Of a stretch of 64,000 nt of DNA, positions 8,244-17,632 are shown piece by piece. Position 1 is the stretch's first letter. Each line of letters begins with the position of its first letter. The stretch is from the NCBI GenBank assembly GCA_963831235.1, contig CAWHPS010000010.1, forward strand, positions 1 to 64,000, given 5' to 3'. The notes beneath the pieces were generated by a model. The model was not told the origin of the DNA. It searched no databases and saw only the letters and a program-made list of their open reading frames with translations. The stretch is from CAWHPS01 sp963831235. Its GTDB lineage: Bacteria; Fibrobacterota; OXYB2-FULL-49-7; JAEUSG01. Made by a program: the position numbers and the translations under genes.

Positions 8244-9479
8244 TTGAAATCATACATGACGCATAAGAATACCCTATCATATATAATTCAATACAATATA
8301 AAAAAACTATCCGTTGATTTTGAAACATGGCGATTCGACAGGGAAATAAAAAAAGCTTATCAGGTCTCCTCTTTACCTGGTTCCGGAATCAGCATACCAT
8401 CTGTAATTACAGAACACCCTCTCGCAACACTTTTAACCCCTATAGGCATCGGGCTTATTGCCCTCACATTAGTTAACGCCCCGCGAATAAAAAAAATATC
8501 ATTCTCCGATACCTTTCCCATAAAATCAATATCATCCGGCTTCAGAAAACTTACCTCCAAAACAATTACAACTCCGGAAACCGAAACAACGGACAAATCA
8601 GTAACCTTGCCCATACCCATCCAGCCCAAACCAGCTGCAAAAGATTTTCTTTACGCATTGATAGCGGATAAAACAAAGCGCACCCTTACGCTTTTTAAAT
8701 ACTATCAGAGCGGAAAAACCAAGGAAGAGAAAACATACAGTACAATGATAGGCGCAAAATGGGGCCGCAAGCAACGGCAGGGAGATCTCAAAACACCCGA
8801 GGGCTTTTACTGGATAGTCAACCGCATGGAAAGGTCCGAACTGCCGCCCATTTACGGCGCCCGCGCTTTTATCCTAAGTTATCCCAATGAAACCGATATT
8901 TCCGAAGGCCGGAGCGGTACAGGCATCTGGATACACGGCTATGAAGATGATAAGAAGGAAAGCACAAAAGGGTGCCTTGCCCTGGATCACAATGATCTCG
9001 AAGACATCACAGGCTACATAGGCATCGGAACCCCCATACTCATATCAGAATCTGTTCCATCGCCGGCTGATTCAATTAAAAAATACTTCACCTGGCCGGT
9101 ATTGCTTGGCAAACGCGACTCAATTATTGCGGAAAGCCGTAAGACCGAAAGCTTTGCCTCTACATTCGTTGAACGCTGGCGGGTTGCCTGGGAATCCAAA
9201 GACATCGAAACTTATGCGTCGCTATATGACCCTGACTTCACCCAAAACGGCATGGCATATTCCGAATGGAAGGAATACAAGAGGGCAATATTCGGACGAT
9301 CAACCGACATTTCCGTGAACACCTCCGACATAAAGCTTTTGCGAACAGTCGGAGATACCGCATTCATAAGATTCACACAGGAATATCTTTCAGGTGAATA
9401 CAGGGCCGTTAACGGCAAGATGATAAAGGTTGTCCGTTCCGGCAATGACTGGAAAATCAAAGAAGAAACCCGGATGTAA
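8244..9479 (+). CDS. L,D-transpeptidase (YkuD) with C-terminal NTF2-like domain
   Basis: The product is about 411 residues. A single hydrophobic segment (about 60-80, LLTPIGIGLIALTLV) precedes a linker, then a YkuD catalytic domain (about 133-270) with IWIHGYEDD and the catalytic STKGCLAL motif, where the Cys attacks peptidoglycan stem peptides. The last 120 residues (VERWRVAWESKDIETYASLY) match the NTF2/SnoaL-like fold often fused to these enzymes. It should act in the periplasm on peptidoglycan cross-links or attach lipoproteins. The start is unclear: TTG at 8244 or ATG at 8256, neither with a good ribosome-binding site. It heads the operon that continues with the coiled-coil gene 20 bases downstream. 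Confidence 0.85.
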   Translation: MKSYMTHKNTLSYIIQYNIKKLSVDFETWRFDREIKKAYQVSSLPGSGISIPSVITEHPLATLLTPIGIGLIALTLVNAPRIKKISFSDTFPIKSISSGFRKLTSKTITTPETETTDKSVTLPIPIQPKPAAKDFLYALIADKTKRTLTLFKYYQSGKTKEEKTYSTMIGAKWGRKQRQGDLKTPEGFYWIVNRMERSELPPIYGARAFILSYPNETDISEGRSGTGIWIHGYEDDKKESTKGCLALDHNDLEDITGYIGIGTPILISESVPSPADSIKKYFTWPVLLGKRDSIIAESRKTESFASTFVERWRVAWESKDIETYASLYDPDFTQNGMAYSEWKEYKRAIFGRSTDISVNTSDIKLLRTVGDTAFIRFTQEYLSGEYRAVNGKMIKVVRSGNDWKIKEETRM

Positions 9480-9499
9480 ACTACACATTAGGAGATAAA

Positions 9500-12085
9500 A
9501 TGTCACAGACTAACACACAGATCCCGAAGGTTGAAGAGAACGCGTTGTCGCCTGCAATGGAACTTCAGGATTTAATCGAAACCGCGGGCCAGAAGAAAAA
9601 CGAGGTCCATGCGGCCGTTAAACTGCTAGAGCAACGTTTGAGTGATATAAATCATGCAAACAAGAAATCCGAGACCCTTCACAAGGATCTTGAAACCCTC
9701 CGAACAGATATAAGCAAGCAGGTCTCGGAAGCCAAGACACTTTTCGAACAGCAATTTGATCTTTCAAAATCGCGCAGGGAACTCCAGAGCCTTGACGATA
9801 TTACACATAAGATGAAGGAAAAAATCGACCGCATCCATGATCGTTCCGTTGAAGCGGACGCATTCGAATCACGCCTTAAGGAAATGCTCGGTAACCTTGA
9901 TCCTAACACTGAAAGGTTCAAAGACGATTTAAAGATCATCGTTGACCTTGATCGCAAGGTAACCGCAACCGCGGGCGCACTCGAAAGCTCCTTGAAACAG
10001 CAGGATCAGGCAAGACAGGAGATAAACCAACTCACCCAGAAATTAAGCGAAACAAGGGCACTTTCAACGGAAATGGGGAAAACAGTCGATTATTTCCGCA
10101 GAGAACGGGAATCATACCAGCTCACAAAACAGAAGGTTGACAGCCTCAATCTTCTGGCGGAACATGTCACTACAAAGGTCAAAAACCTCGAACGTCAGCG
10201 CACGATCGTTGAGCGCGCCAACCAGCAGAGCGGCCGCCTCAATGTGCTCTTTTGGGACATGGAGAACAGCATCAAGGAGCTTACAGAGCAGCAGAAACTG
10301 ATTAAAAGAACCGAGAAAAAGATTGAAAGCCTGGAGGAGATGTTTCAAAAAACAAGCGCCAGCATCGATACGATCCGGAACTTTGACCGCCTTATGAAGG
10401 AAACCTCCGAGCGAATCAATTCAATGGACACAATAGCCAAGGAAATGGACAAGAAACTGGCTAGTTTCAGCCGCAACAAACAGATGATTGACGAAGCATC
10501 GGAAAAGGCGCACGAGGTTTACACAATGACCAAGAACTCCGATGCACTGATGAATACCGTAACCAAGCAAATCAAATGGATGCAATCCTCGGTTGAACAG
10601 ATGTCCGAATATGAAAAGTCCGTCAATGGACTTAAGTCGAAAATCGATGAACTCCAGCATGAATGGAGCGTTGTTGATACACTGGAAGAGCGGCTCACCC
10701 GCCTTTCATCCAAGACCGAAGACCTTGATTCAACCCTTAAAAATCTGTCCCAGGACCAGGAAAAGGTCAAGACATTTACCAGCAAACTTGACGACTACAA
10801 GATACTCACCGAAGAGATGGTTAAAAAGCTGCAGGGCCTTGATACATACCACTCATCGCTGAAAGACATCGAGCAGAAACTCCATACGTTCAACACCAAG
10901 CTTAACGAAACCAACAGGGCCATTGAAGAAGTGAATATTAAAGAAAACGCCGTCAAGGACGTAAGGGACAAACTCAAACACCTTGAAAACGTCTCACAGA
11001 CCGCGGTTGATCGCGCCGACATACTCAACAAAAAAGTCGCATTTGTTGATGAGGTTGACCGGAAAATCAAGGACCTCGGCCGAATAGTAAACGAGACGGA
11101 CGAACGTATAAATCTGCAACTCCAGAGAAAAGCACTTATCGACAAAACCGAAAAACGCCTCGACCAGCTCAACCTGCTCTTCGAAGACATCTCGCTTAAA
11201 ATCCAAAACCTGAGCAAGGAAGATGAGGTTATCCGTAACATATCAACAAAGCTTGATAGGCTTAACGAGGCCGGTGCATCAATGGATGGAAAAATTACCC
11301 TTGTTGCAGCTGAAACAACCAGGCTTCTCGATGAGGAGAACCGTCTTAAACAATTCGGGGAGGACATCCGAACCCTTCACCAGAGCTCGGAAGGGATACT
11401 CAAATCCTTTCAGGAAGAAACACGCGGCATGATTACTCAGACAGAGGAAGCGCGTTCCCAGTATCAGGCTGTGATGCGGGAGATGGGAGAAAAGATGGAG
11501 ATGATAAACAAGAACCGTGATGTAATAGCACAGGCTGAAAAGGAGATGAAGAAATCCTTCAGCCTGGTTGAGGTGCTTGAACAGAACATTGAAAATCTCA
11601 AGAGGAAAAAATCCGTGATTGAGAGTGTGGAGAGCAAGATTGAGAAGCTCAGGACATCCTTAACCGATTACGAAACACGCATGAATACAATCACCCAGAG
11701 CAGGACAGAACTTGACAACGTCCAAAAGGAAATATCCGCGCTTTACAAACTTATGGACAAGGCCAAAATGGAAATGGAAAACATAAGCAAGCGCGAAAAA
11801 TACATTAAAGGCGTTGAAGACCGCGTTAATTCCGTTACTGATTTAATCCAAAACATCGAGGAAAAGATCACATCACTCACCCTGAAGGAGCAGAATATCA
11901 GGAGCGCCGAAGACAAAATGGAAAACCTCAACCTTCTTGTTGAAGATATAAAGGTCGAGATACAGAACCTCACACGGGAAGAGGACCTTATCCGCAAAGC
12001 CAATGAAAATGCGGCTCAGCTGGCCTACCTTCTTTCCGAAGCGGACGTCAAAATAGGTGATCTTAAAAAGGCCGGCGTGAAATAG
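9500..12085 (+). CDS. Long cytoplasmic coiled-coil protein (SpiroCoCo-like)
   Basis: The 861-residue protein is heptad-rich coiled coil almost from end to end, with no signal peptide, membrane segment or enzymatic motif. A pattern of the type NLxLLxxDIxxxIxNLxxExxxI recurs, for example near residues 245, 555 and 808. The composition is rich in Glu, Lys, Ser and Gln. It resembles coiled-coil proteins of spirochaetes and relatives (SpiroCoCo-type; recalled). Such filaments usually have structural or scaffolding roles. An AGGAG sits ten bases before the ATG. It lies between a peptidoglycan transpeptidase and the Rel enzyme, five bases before the latter, so it is co-expressed with both. No function can be assigned beyond a likely scaffold. 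Confidence 0.85.
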   Translation: MSQTNTQIPKVEENALSPAMELQDLIETAGQKKNEVHAAVKLLEQRLSDINHANKKSETLHKDLETLRTDISKQVSEAKTLFEQQFDLSKSRRELQSLDDITHKMKEKIDRIHDRSVEADAFESRLKEMLGNLDPNTERFKDDLKIIVDLDRKVTATAGALESSLKQQDQARQEINQLTQKLSETRALSTEMGKTVDYFRRERESYQLTKQKVDSLNLLAEHVTTKVKNLERQRTIVERANQQSGRLNVLFWDMENSIKELTEQQKLIKRTEKKIESLEEMFQKTSASIDTIRNFDRLMKETSERINSMDTIAKEMDKKLASFSRNKQMIDEASEKAHEVYTMTKNSDALMNTVTKQIKWMQSSVEQMSEYEKSVNGLKSKIDELQHEWSVVDTLEERLTRLSSKTEDLDSTLKNLSQDQEKVKTFTSKLDDYKILTEEMVKKLQGLDTYHSSLKDIEQKLHTFNTKLNETNRAIEEVNIKENAVKDVRDKLKHLENVSQTAVDRADILNKKVAFVDEVDRKIKDLGRIVNETDERINLQLQRKALIDKTEKRLDQLNLLFEDISLKIQNLSKEDEVIRNISTKLDRLNEAGASMDGKITLVAAETTRLLDEENRLKQFGEDIRTLHQSSEGILKSFQEETRGMITQTEEARSQYQAVMREMGEKMEMINKNRDVIAQAEKEMKKSFSLVEVLEQNIENLKRKKSVIESVESKIEKLRTSLTDYETRMNTITQSRTELDNVQKEISALYKLMDKAKMEMENISKREKYIKGVEDRVNSVTDLIQNIEEKITSLTLKEQNIRSAEDKMENLNLLVEDIKVEIQNLTREEDLIRKANENAAQLAYLLSEADVKIGDLKKAGVK

Positions 12086-12090
12086 CTTTT

Positions 12091-14281
12091 ATGCCATTGA
12101 CCGAACCGGCAACACTGACTGCACGGGAATATTTCCTTGACATGATCAAGGCTGTTGATAACGCCTTCGATACCATGCTCATAGAAAAAGCCCTGAATTT
12201 CTGTTTTAAAGCGCACAAGAACCAGTTCCGGAAAAGCGGGGAACCATTTTATTCCCATTCCATTGAAACCGCTAAAATACTTTTTGACCTCAAGATGGAC
12301 ACCGCAACCATTTGTGCCGGCCTTCTGCATGATGTTGTTGAGGACACCGGTATTCCTCTGACAGAAATAAAAACCGAGTTCAACGAAACAATCGCTTCGC
12401 TTGTTGACGGCGTCACAAAAATCAGCAACATCCCTTTCAAGAGCACTGAAGAACTCCAGGTCGAGACTTATCGAAAAATGCTCATCAGCACTGCCAAAGA
12501 CATAAGGGTACTTATAATAAAACTTGCGGATCGACTGCACAATTTGCGGACACTTCACTACCTTGACGCTGCTACGATCAAACGCATAGCAGCGGAATCA
12601 CTCAACGTATATGTACCGCTTGCACACAGGCTCGGCATGGCAAAAATGCGGTCAGAGATGGAGGACATTGCTTTCAGGCACCTGTATCCTTCTGATTACG
12701 AGATCCTCTTAAGTAGAATTGTTGACACAAAAGAAGAGCGCGAGGCTGAAATAGAATTGATACGTGCCCCTTTAGGCGAACTTACAAAAAAAGCCCGGGA
12801 TGCAGGTCCGGATTTTCGGACGTCCAAAACACCTTTTCAGCATCTTCAAGAAGATGAAAAACGGCAAGAGTTTCGACGATATATACGATTTATTCGCCAT
12901 CAGGTGTGTTACACAAAATATTCTCGACTGCTATAAGGTGCTTGGAATTATCCACACGAATTGGATCCCGGTCCAATATCGTTTCAAGGACTATATAGCA
13001 ACGCCGAAAAGCAACATGTACCAGTCTCTGCATACTGCGGTTATCGGGCCAAAGGGAAAAATGATCGAGGTGCAGATCAGGACTGAAGACATGAACTCCG
13101 TTGCCGAGGATGGAATCGCGGCCCATTGGCTTTACAAAGAAAGCGCAGAGGGCGAAACTAAAGACGCGTCAAACTGGCTGAAGGAACTTTCCGATCTGCC
13201 TCAGGACCTTACCAATCATGCTGACTTCATGGATTTCTTCAAGATCGACCTCTTCCAATCCGAAATTTTCGTATTTACCCCGAAAGGAGATTTAATCCAG
13301 CTCCCAAAAGGTTCAACAGTGCTTGATTTTGCTTTTGCGGTTCATACAACGCTCGGATTCCAGTGCATTGCCGGTAAAATCAATGGTCGCGCATATCCTA
13401 TAAACACAGTGCTGAGGAGCGGGGTTACGGTTGAGATCGTAAAAGCCAAACTCCAGGCCCCTTCGCAACACTGGCTCAATTGGGTAAAGACCTCCAAGGC
13501 CAAACGTGATATCCGGCACTGGCTGAAAATGAAATCTTATGAACATGCGGCCATTCTTGGAAAAGAGCTTTTTGACAGAGAAATCAAAAAACTTGGAGTC
13601 GAAGACGACCCAAGCGAAAGACTCATGAAACTTTTTCCCCATTTTCAATTCACGGATATTGAGATGTTTTATAACGCAATCGGCCACGGTGACATCCCCA
13701 TCCAAGTGGTGCTTGACCGGATGTTTCCAGAGCGCGGTATATTAAAGTCACAGAAACAATCCTTTATCAACAGGCTGGTAGGGTGGAAAAAGCCCGCATA
13801 CCAGTCGGGGTTGATTGTTAATGTTTCAGACAATACCACAATACATTTCGGGAAATGCTGCCAACCCCTGCCAGGAGACAAGATATGCGGGTATATGATA
13901 AAAGGCAAGGGAATTGAGGTCCATAGGCAAACCTGTACAAAAGGCATGATGCTAATGGACAAAACTACCCAGCCTGTTCTTGTAAGCTGGGATACAGCGA
14001 TAAATCTGATTTACAAAATAAAACTTCAGGTAATCACCACCATCCGTTCTCATATATTGTCAGACATAACCCGTGTACTGGCTGATACCGATACCCCCAT
14101 ACTCAACGCACATGTCGAACATGATGAATCCAGGATATATCATACCTTTCTTGTGGAGCTAAAAAACAGGCATCAACTGAATAACGTATATAGGGATTTG
14201 CGGAAAATAAGGGATGTCAGGAAAATATCTCGTGAAACAATCTTTAAGGAGGGTTCATCCGACAATGAACAGGAAAAGTGA
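12091..14281 (+). CDS. rel: Bifunctional (p)ppGpp synthetase/hydrolase, split by a frameshift
   Basis: Two overlapping frames give one Rel/SpoT protein of about 729 residues. Frame 1 (12091 on) holds the hydrolase domain with FYSHSIET, LLHDVVEDT (HD at 80-81) and ADRLHNLRT. Frame 2 holds the synthetase domain (GRPKHLFSIFKKM, RFKD at about 297-300, YQSLHT, EVQIRT), the TGS domain (VFTPKGDLIQLPKG), a KCCQPLPGD conserved-cysteine segment and a C-terminal ACT domain. RFKD rather than the acidic variant is the bifunctional-type motif. The shift lies at a run of seven A (12786-12792); with six A the frames join as LTKKPGMQVRIFGRPK. Either the assembly has one extra A, the gene is mutated, or slippage makes both products. 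It is the fitting centre of this nucleotide-linked operon. Confidence 0.9.
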
Positions 14282-14855
14282 TTCGTCTCAGTCAAAATTG
14301 AGTCATTTTAATATAATCAACCGGGGATATAATGCGCGTATGCGTGACGCATATTTCATCAAGATTGAAAAGTCCCTTTCGGAATTTACCAGAAAACTTA
14401 AGGAAAACTCCCTTGAACCTGACATGGCCATTTTGAGACGGCTTAACAATGAACTCGCCACGGCCGTTGATTTCTCCCGCCAATCGATAATGGGCTTTCC
14501 ATTAAACAGGCCACCCCTAAAAGGCAGACAAATCATATCCGGAAAACCGTTTTTTTTCAAAGAGGAAATCCTTTTTATCAACCTTCTGGAGGAGCTTGTG
14601 AGTTCAGGCATATTCCTCCTGAATCGTTTTAATACTATATTTGAACTCAATAGTTATAAGGATAAAATTCAGGGGCTTTTGTATACGCCTGACAAAAACG
14701 AAGGATACCTGACCAAGATACTCCATTTTATAAACGAAAATCAAAAATCCGAGGACGAAGAAATAAAACAGATTATTGCGCTTATAATAGAGCGTATGAC
14801 ACTGGCACGTCGCATCTTCAATATTATCAAAACAAGTAAAGGACTTTTTCAATGA
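14265..14855 (+). CDS. Conserved-looking helical protein of unknown function
   Basis: The 196-residue product starts at ATG 14265, behind an AAGGAGG at 14246-14252, and overlaps the Rel stop by 17 bases and the pyrF start by an ATGA. It is predicted mainly alpha-helical with many Lys, Glu and Leu residues and contains no motif, signal peptide or membrane segment I recognise. A longer frame starting at 14214 runs inside rel and is unlikely. Its tight coupling between rel and pyrF suggests co-expression with nucleotide metabolism, but no function can be inferred. Confidence 0.7.
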   Translation: MNRKSDSSQSKLSHFNIINRGYNARMRDAYFIKIEKSLSEFTRKLKENSLEPDMAILRRLNNELATAVDFSRQSIMGFPLNRPPLKGRQIISGKPFFFKEEILFINLLEELVSSGIFLLNRFNTIFELNSYKDKIQGLLYTPDKNEGYLTKILHFINENQKSEDEEIKQIIALIIERMTLARRIFNIIKTSKGLFQ

Positions 14856-15640
14856 TTAAAAAACTGAAGGCTTCCGTTGAAAAACGCAATTCCCTGCTTT
14901 GCGTGGGCCTTGATTTCGACCCTTTAAAAACAGATGAAAGATTCCGTTCAGACCCGCTTGGTTACAACAAACTTATAATCGAAGCCACAAAAGAGTTTGC
15001 CTGCGCATACAAACCCAATGTGGCATTCTACGAAGCATTGGGGATTAACGGCATCTCAGCGCTTGAAAAAACCCTGAAGATCATTCCATCCGATGCTTTT
15101 GTTATTCTTGACGCAAAGCGCGGAGACATTGGTAACACAAGCAAAATGTATGCAAAGGCCGCATTTGAGATATTCGGAGCTGATGCGGTCACGGTTTCAC
15201 CATATATGGGCAAAGATTCCGTGACCCCATTTCTTGAATACCCCGGTCATGGGGTTTTTGTTCTCTGCCTTACAAGTAATCCTGGGGCCAGTGACTTTCA
15301 AAAGTTGAAATGCCCTCATCGTTATTTATATCTTGAGGTCGCGGAAAGATGCAACGAATGGGCTTCTGCCTATATTGATTCGGGGGTAGGTCTTGTAGTG
15401 GGCGCAACACAGGACGAACTCAAGGATGTCCGTAATGCGACTTCCCTCCCCTTCCTGATTCCTGGCATAGGCTCCCAGGGCGGGGACCTTAAAAAAGCGG
15501 TATGTGAGGGAAACAGCCGTGGTCTTGCAATTATCAATGCCTCAAGAAACATCATCTACCCGGAAGGCAAGGGAGATATAGGTTCAAGGATTATGAATGC
15601 AGCCAAAACATTACGTAACCAAATAAATGAAGTCAGATAA
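14852..15640 (+). CDS. pyrF: Orotidine 5'-phosphate decarboxylase (type 2)
   Basis: OMP decarboxylase converts orotidine monophosphate to UMP, the last step of pyrimidine synthesis. The 262-residue protein matches the longer type-2 family: LCVGLDFDP near the N-terminus, YKPNVAFYEALG, the catalytic ILDAKRGDIGNT stretch (Asp-x-Lys-x2-Asp), AVTVSPYMGKDS, LVVGATQ and a C-terminal PGIGSQGG phosphate loop. Its ATG overlaps the stop of the preceding gene by four bases, and prs follows after 11 bases. PRPP made by Prs is the co-substrate of the step just before PyrF, so the pairing is sensible. Confidence 0.97.
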   Translation: MIKKLKASVEKRNSLLCVGLDFDPLKTDERFRSDPLGYNKLIIEATKEFACAYKPNVAFYEALGINGISALEKTLKIIPSDAFVILDAKRGDIGNTSKMYAKAAFEIFGADAVTVSPYMGKDSVTPFLEYPGHGVFVLCLTSNPGASDFQKLKCPHRYLYLEVAERCNEWASAYIDSGVGLVVGATQDELKDVRNATSLPFLIPGIGSQGGDLKKAVCEGNSRGLAIINASRNIIYPEGKGDIGSRIMNAAKTLRNQINEVR

Positions 15641-15651
15641 CAGGAGGTTTT

Positions 15652-16629
15652 ATGTTGGGAACTCTGAAGATTTTTTCCGGTAATGCCAATCGGCAACTTG
15701 CGCGCGATATATGTAAAAAAGCCGGGATTCCGCTTGGGAAAATGGACATAATTAAATTCAGCAACGAGAATATTAAAGTTGCTATAAAGGAAAGCGTACG
15801 CGGGGCTGACGTATTCGTGATACAGCCCTCCTGTTCACCGGTGAGTGAAAACATTATTGAACTTCTGATAATTCTTGATGCCATGAAAGACGCATCAGCG
15901 GGCCGCATTACTGTTGTTGCTCCGTATTTCCCTTATGTCCGTTCTGATAAAAAAGACGAACCCCGCATCTCCATTACCGCAAGGCTCATGGCTGACCTCA
16001 TGGAAAAAGCCGGTGCCAACCGTGTTCTTACCATGAACCTGCATTCACCCCAGGCGCAGGGTTTTTTCAGAATCAATTGCGATCATCTTGACGCCGGAAA
16101 CCTTCTGGTCAAGTATTTTCTTGAAACAGTGAACCTTGCCAATACAACCGTTGTGGCTCCTGATGCAGGAGCCACAAAGCGCACCGTCAAATATGCTGAA
16201 CGCATGAACCTGCCCATGGCCATACTCGACAAACGCCGAAAGGACGACAGCGAAAAGGCGCGTATCTATAATGTTATTGGAGATGTGAAAAACAAAAACG
16301 TCATAATTTTTGACGATGAAATATCAACGGCCGGCACGATGTGTGAGGTTGTTTATGAACTCAAGCATGCAGGTGTAAAGGATATCCGTATCGGGTGCGT
16401 GCACGGTGTTTTATGCGGCCCTGCAATAGAAAGGCTCAAGAAAGCACCGATCAAGGAGATTGTGGCTACTGATTCCGTTTACATACCCAAACGCAAACGC
16501 CTGTCCAACATGACAGTTCTGTCTGTGGCTGAACCAATATCAGAGGCCATAAGACGAATTCATAATAACGAATCAATCGGTGAAATCTTTAAAGCAAACA
16601 GAAGAGACGAAAAAGCCGCAGCGTTTTAA
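15652..16629 (+). CDS. prs: Ribose-phosphate pyrophosphokinase
   Basis: PRPP synthetase makes 5-phosphoribosyl diphosphate from ribose 5-phosphate and ATP for nucleotide, His and Trp synthesis. The 325-residue protein has FSGNANRQLARDI at the N-terminus, PYFPYVRSDKK, TMNLHSPQAQGFF, VVAPDAGATKR and the PRPP-binding loop IIFDDEISTAGTM. An AGGAGG lies five bases before the ATG. It is the last gene of the operon that began with the L,D-transpeptidase; the next gene is on the opposite strand. A small GGGGT/ACCCC stem at about 16680-16698 between the convergent genes is too weak to call a terminator. Confidence 0.97.
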   Translation: MLGTLKIFSGNANRQLARDICKKAGIPLGKMDIIKFSNENIKVAIKESVRGADVFVIQPSCSPVSENIIELLIILDAMKDASAGRITVVAPYFPYVRSDKKDEPRISITARLMADLMEKAGANRVLTMNLHSPQAQGFFRINCDHLDAGNLLVKYFLETVNLANTTVVAPDAGATKRTVKYAERMNLPMAILDKRRKDDSEKARIYNVIGDVKNKNVIIFDDEISTAGTMCEVVYELKHAGVKDIRIGCVHGVLCGPAIERLKKAPIKEIVATDSVYIPKRKRLSNMTVLSVAEPISEAIRRIHNNESIGEIFKANRRDEKAAAF

Positions 16630-16704
16630 TAAAAAAGTTTTGTACTCGATTCTGGCGATAATTCAGCGTGCTGGAATAACGGGGTTATTGAATTACCCCA
16701 AGAT

Positions 16705-17538
16705 TCAAACCTTATAAGACGCACCCTCACGTACTACAAAGCAACGCATGCGTTTTGACTTGCGTGAAAAGGTCTTTTCAATATGATCTAAATCCGAATC
16801 GTGGCGCTCCTGATCGTGATGGCAAAACCCGAGTCTCTTGACACCGGCTGCGCTGGCAAGATCGAACGCATCATCAAAAGAGGAATGTCCCCACCCTTTA
16901 TGACTGCGAACATATTCCTGAGTTGTATATTGAGCATCGTGTATCAGAAGATCAGCGTTTCTTGCAAATTCAACATACATTTCCCGAGGCAACCCCTCTT
17001 TATGGTGAAATGATATCTCGTTGTCCGTAAGAAACACAAGTTGTTTTCCCTTTTCCGTAAATTTGTAACCTACACCTCCGCCGGGATGATTTAATTTAAT
17101 ACATTCGATCTTGATGCTTCCGCTATGAAAGTGCGGGTTTGTCTGCTGAACAAAATCTATCACTCCATCAAGTTGTCTGAAAAGCACGGGAAAGTACGGT
17201 GGTTTGAACTGGTGTGTAATTATCTCTCTTAAGGAAAAGGATGTTCCATTGCACCCCATTATTTTTATGGTGTATTTTTTGGAATAAGCCGGAATAAAAA
17301 AAGGAAAACCTAGGAGATGATCCCAATGGGCGTGGGTTATCAAAATACTTATTTTCTTTCGCTTGTCGTTTTTTAACAATTCATTTCCAAGGGCACGAAT
17401 ACCGGATCCGGCATCAATGATTATAAGAGACCCATCTTCCCCATCAAGCTGAAAACAGGTTGTGTTCCCGCCATACTTGACAGTACCGGAACCAGGAGTC
17501 GGCAAGGACCCTCTTGTTCCCCAGCATGTAAGCTTCAT
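16705..17538 (-). CDS. MBL-fold metallo-hydrolase (RNase Z/phosphodiesterase-like)
   Basis: The 277-residue protein has the metallo-beta-lactamase metal sites in order: THAHWDHLLG (H-x-H-x-D-H), a His in LNHPGGGVGY, Asp in LLIHDAQY and a later His in FCHHDQERH. The N-terminal CWGTRGSLPTPG is typical of a common stand-alone MBL family often found near signalling genes. A KGWGHSSFDDA segment precedes the last histidines. The substrate is unknown; phosphodiester hydrolysis is the family trend. It is convergent with prs and about 95 bases beyond the aminopeptidase gene that precedes its partner operon. Confidence 0.88.
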   Translation of the reverse strand: MKLTCWGTRGSLPTPGSGTVKYGGNTTCFQLDGEDGSLIIIDAGSGIRALGNELLKNDKRKKISILITHAHWDHLLGFPFFIPAYSKKYTIKIMGCNGTSFSLREIITHQFKPPYFPVLFRQLDGVIDFVQQTNPHFHSGSIKIECIKLNHPGGGVGYKFTEKGKQLVFLTDNEISFHHKEGLPREMYVEFARNADLLIHDAQYTTQEYVRSHKGWGHSSFDDAFDLASAAGVKRLGFCHHDQERHDSDLDHIEKTFSRKSKRMRCFVVREGASYKV

Positions 17539-17632
17539 ACAAAGTCCTTTGTGACCATTCTATTATGCTAATACGTGTAACCGATTAAATAGAATATAGT
17601 TTATAAGGATTATTACCGCATAATATTTTTTT

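Noticed and set aside
9679..11367. Long minus-strand frames opposite the coiled-coil gene
   Set aside because: They are Ser/Arg/Leu-rich mirror frames produced by the codon bias of a coiled coil and lack starts with ribosome-binding sites.
12784..12795. Classical -1 slippery heptamer in rel
   Set aside because: A -1 shift at the A run leads to the wrong frame; the synthetase frame needs +1 or loss of one A.
14214..14264. Upstream start for the unknown gene between rel and pyrF
   Set aside because: It would add 17 residues inside the rel C-terminus, while a good AAGGAGG supports the ATG at 14265.
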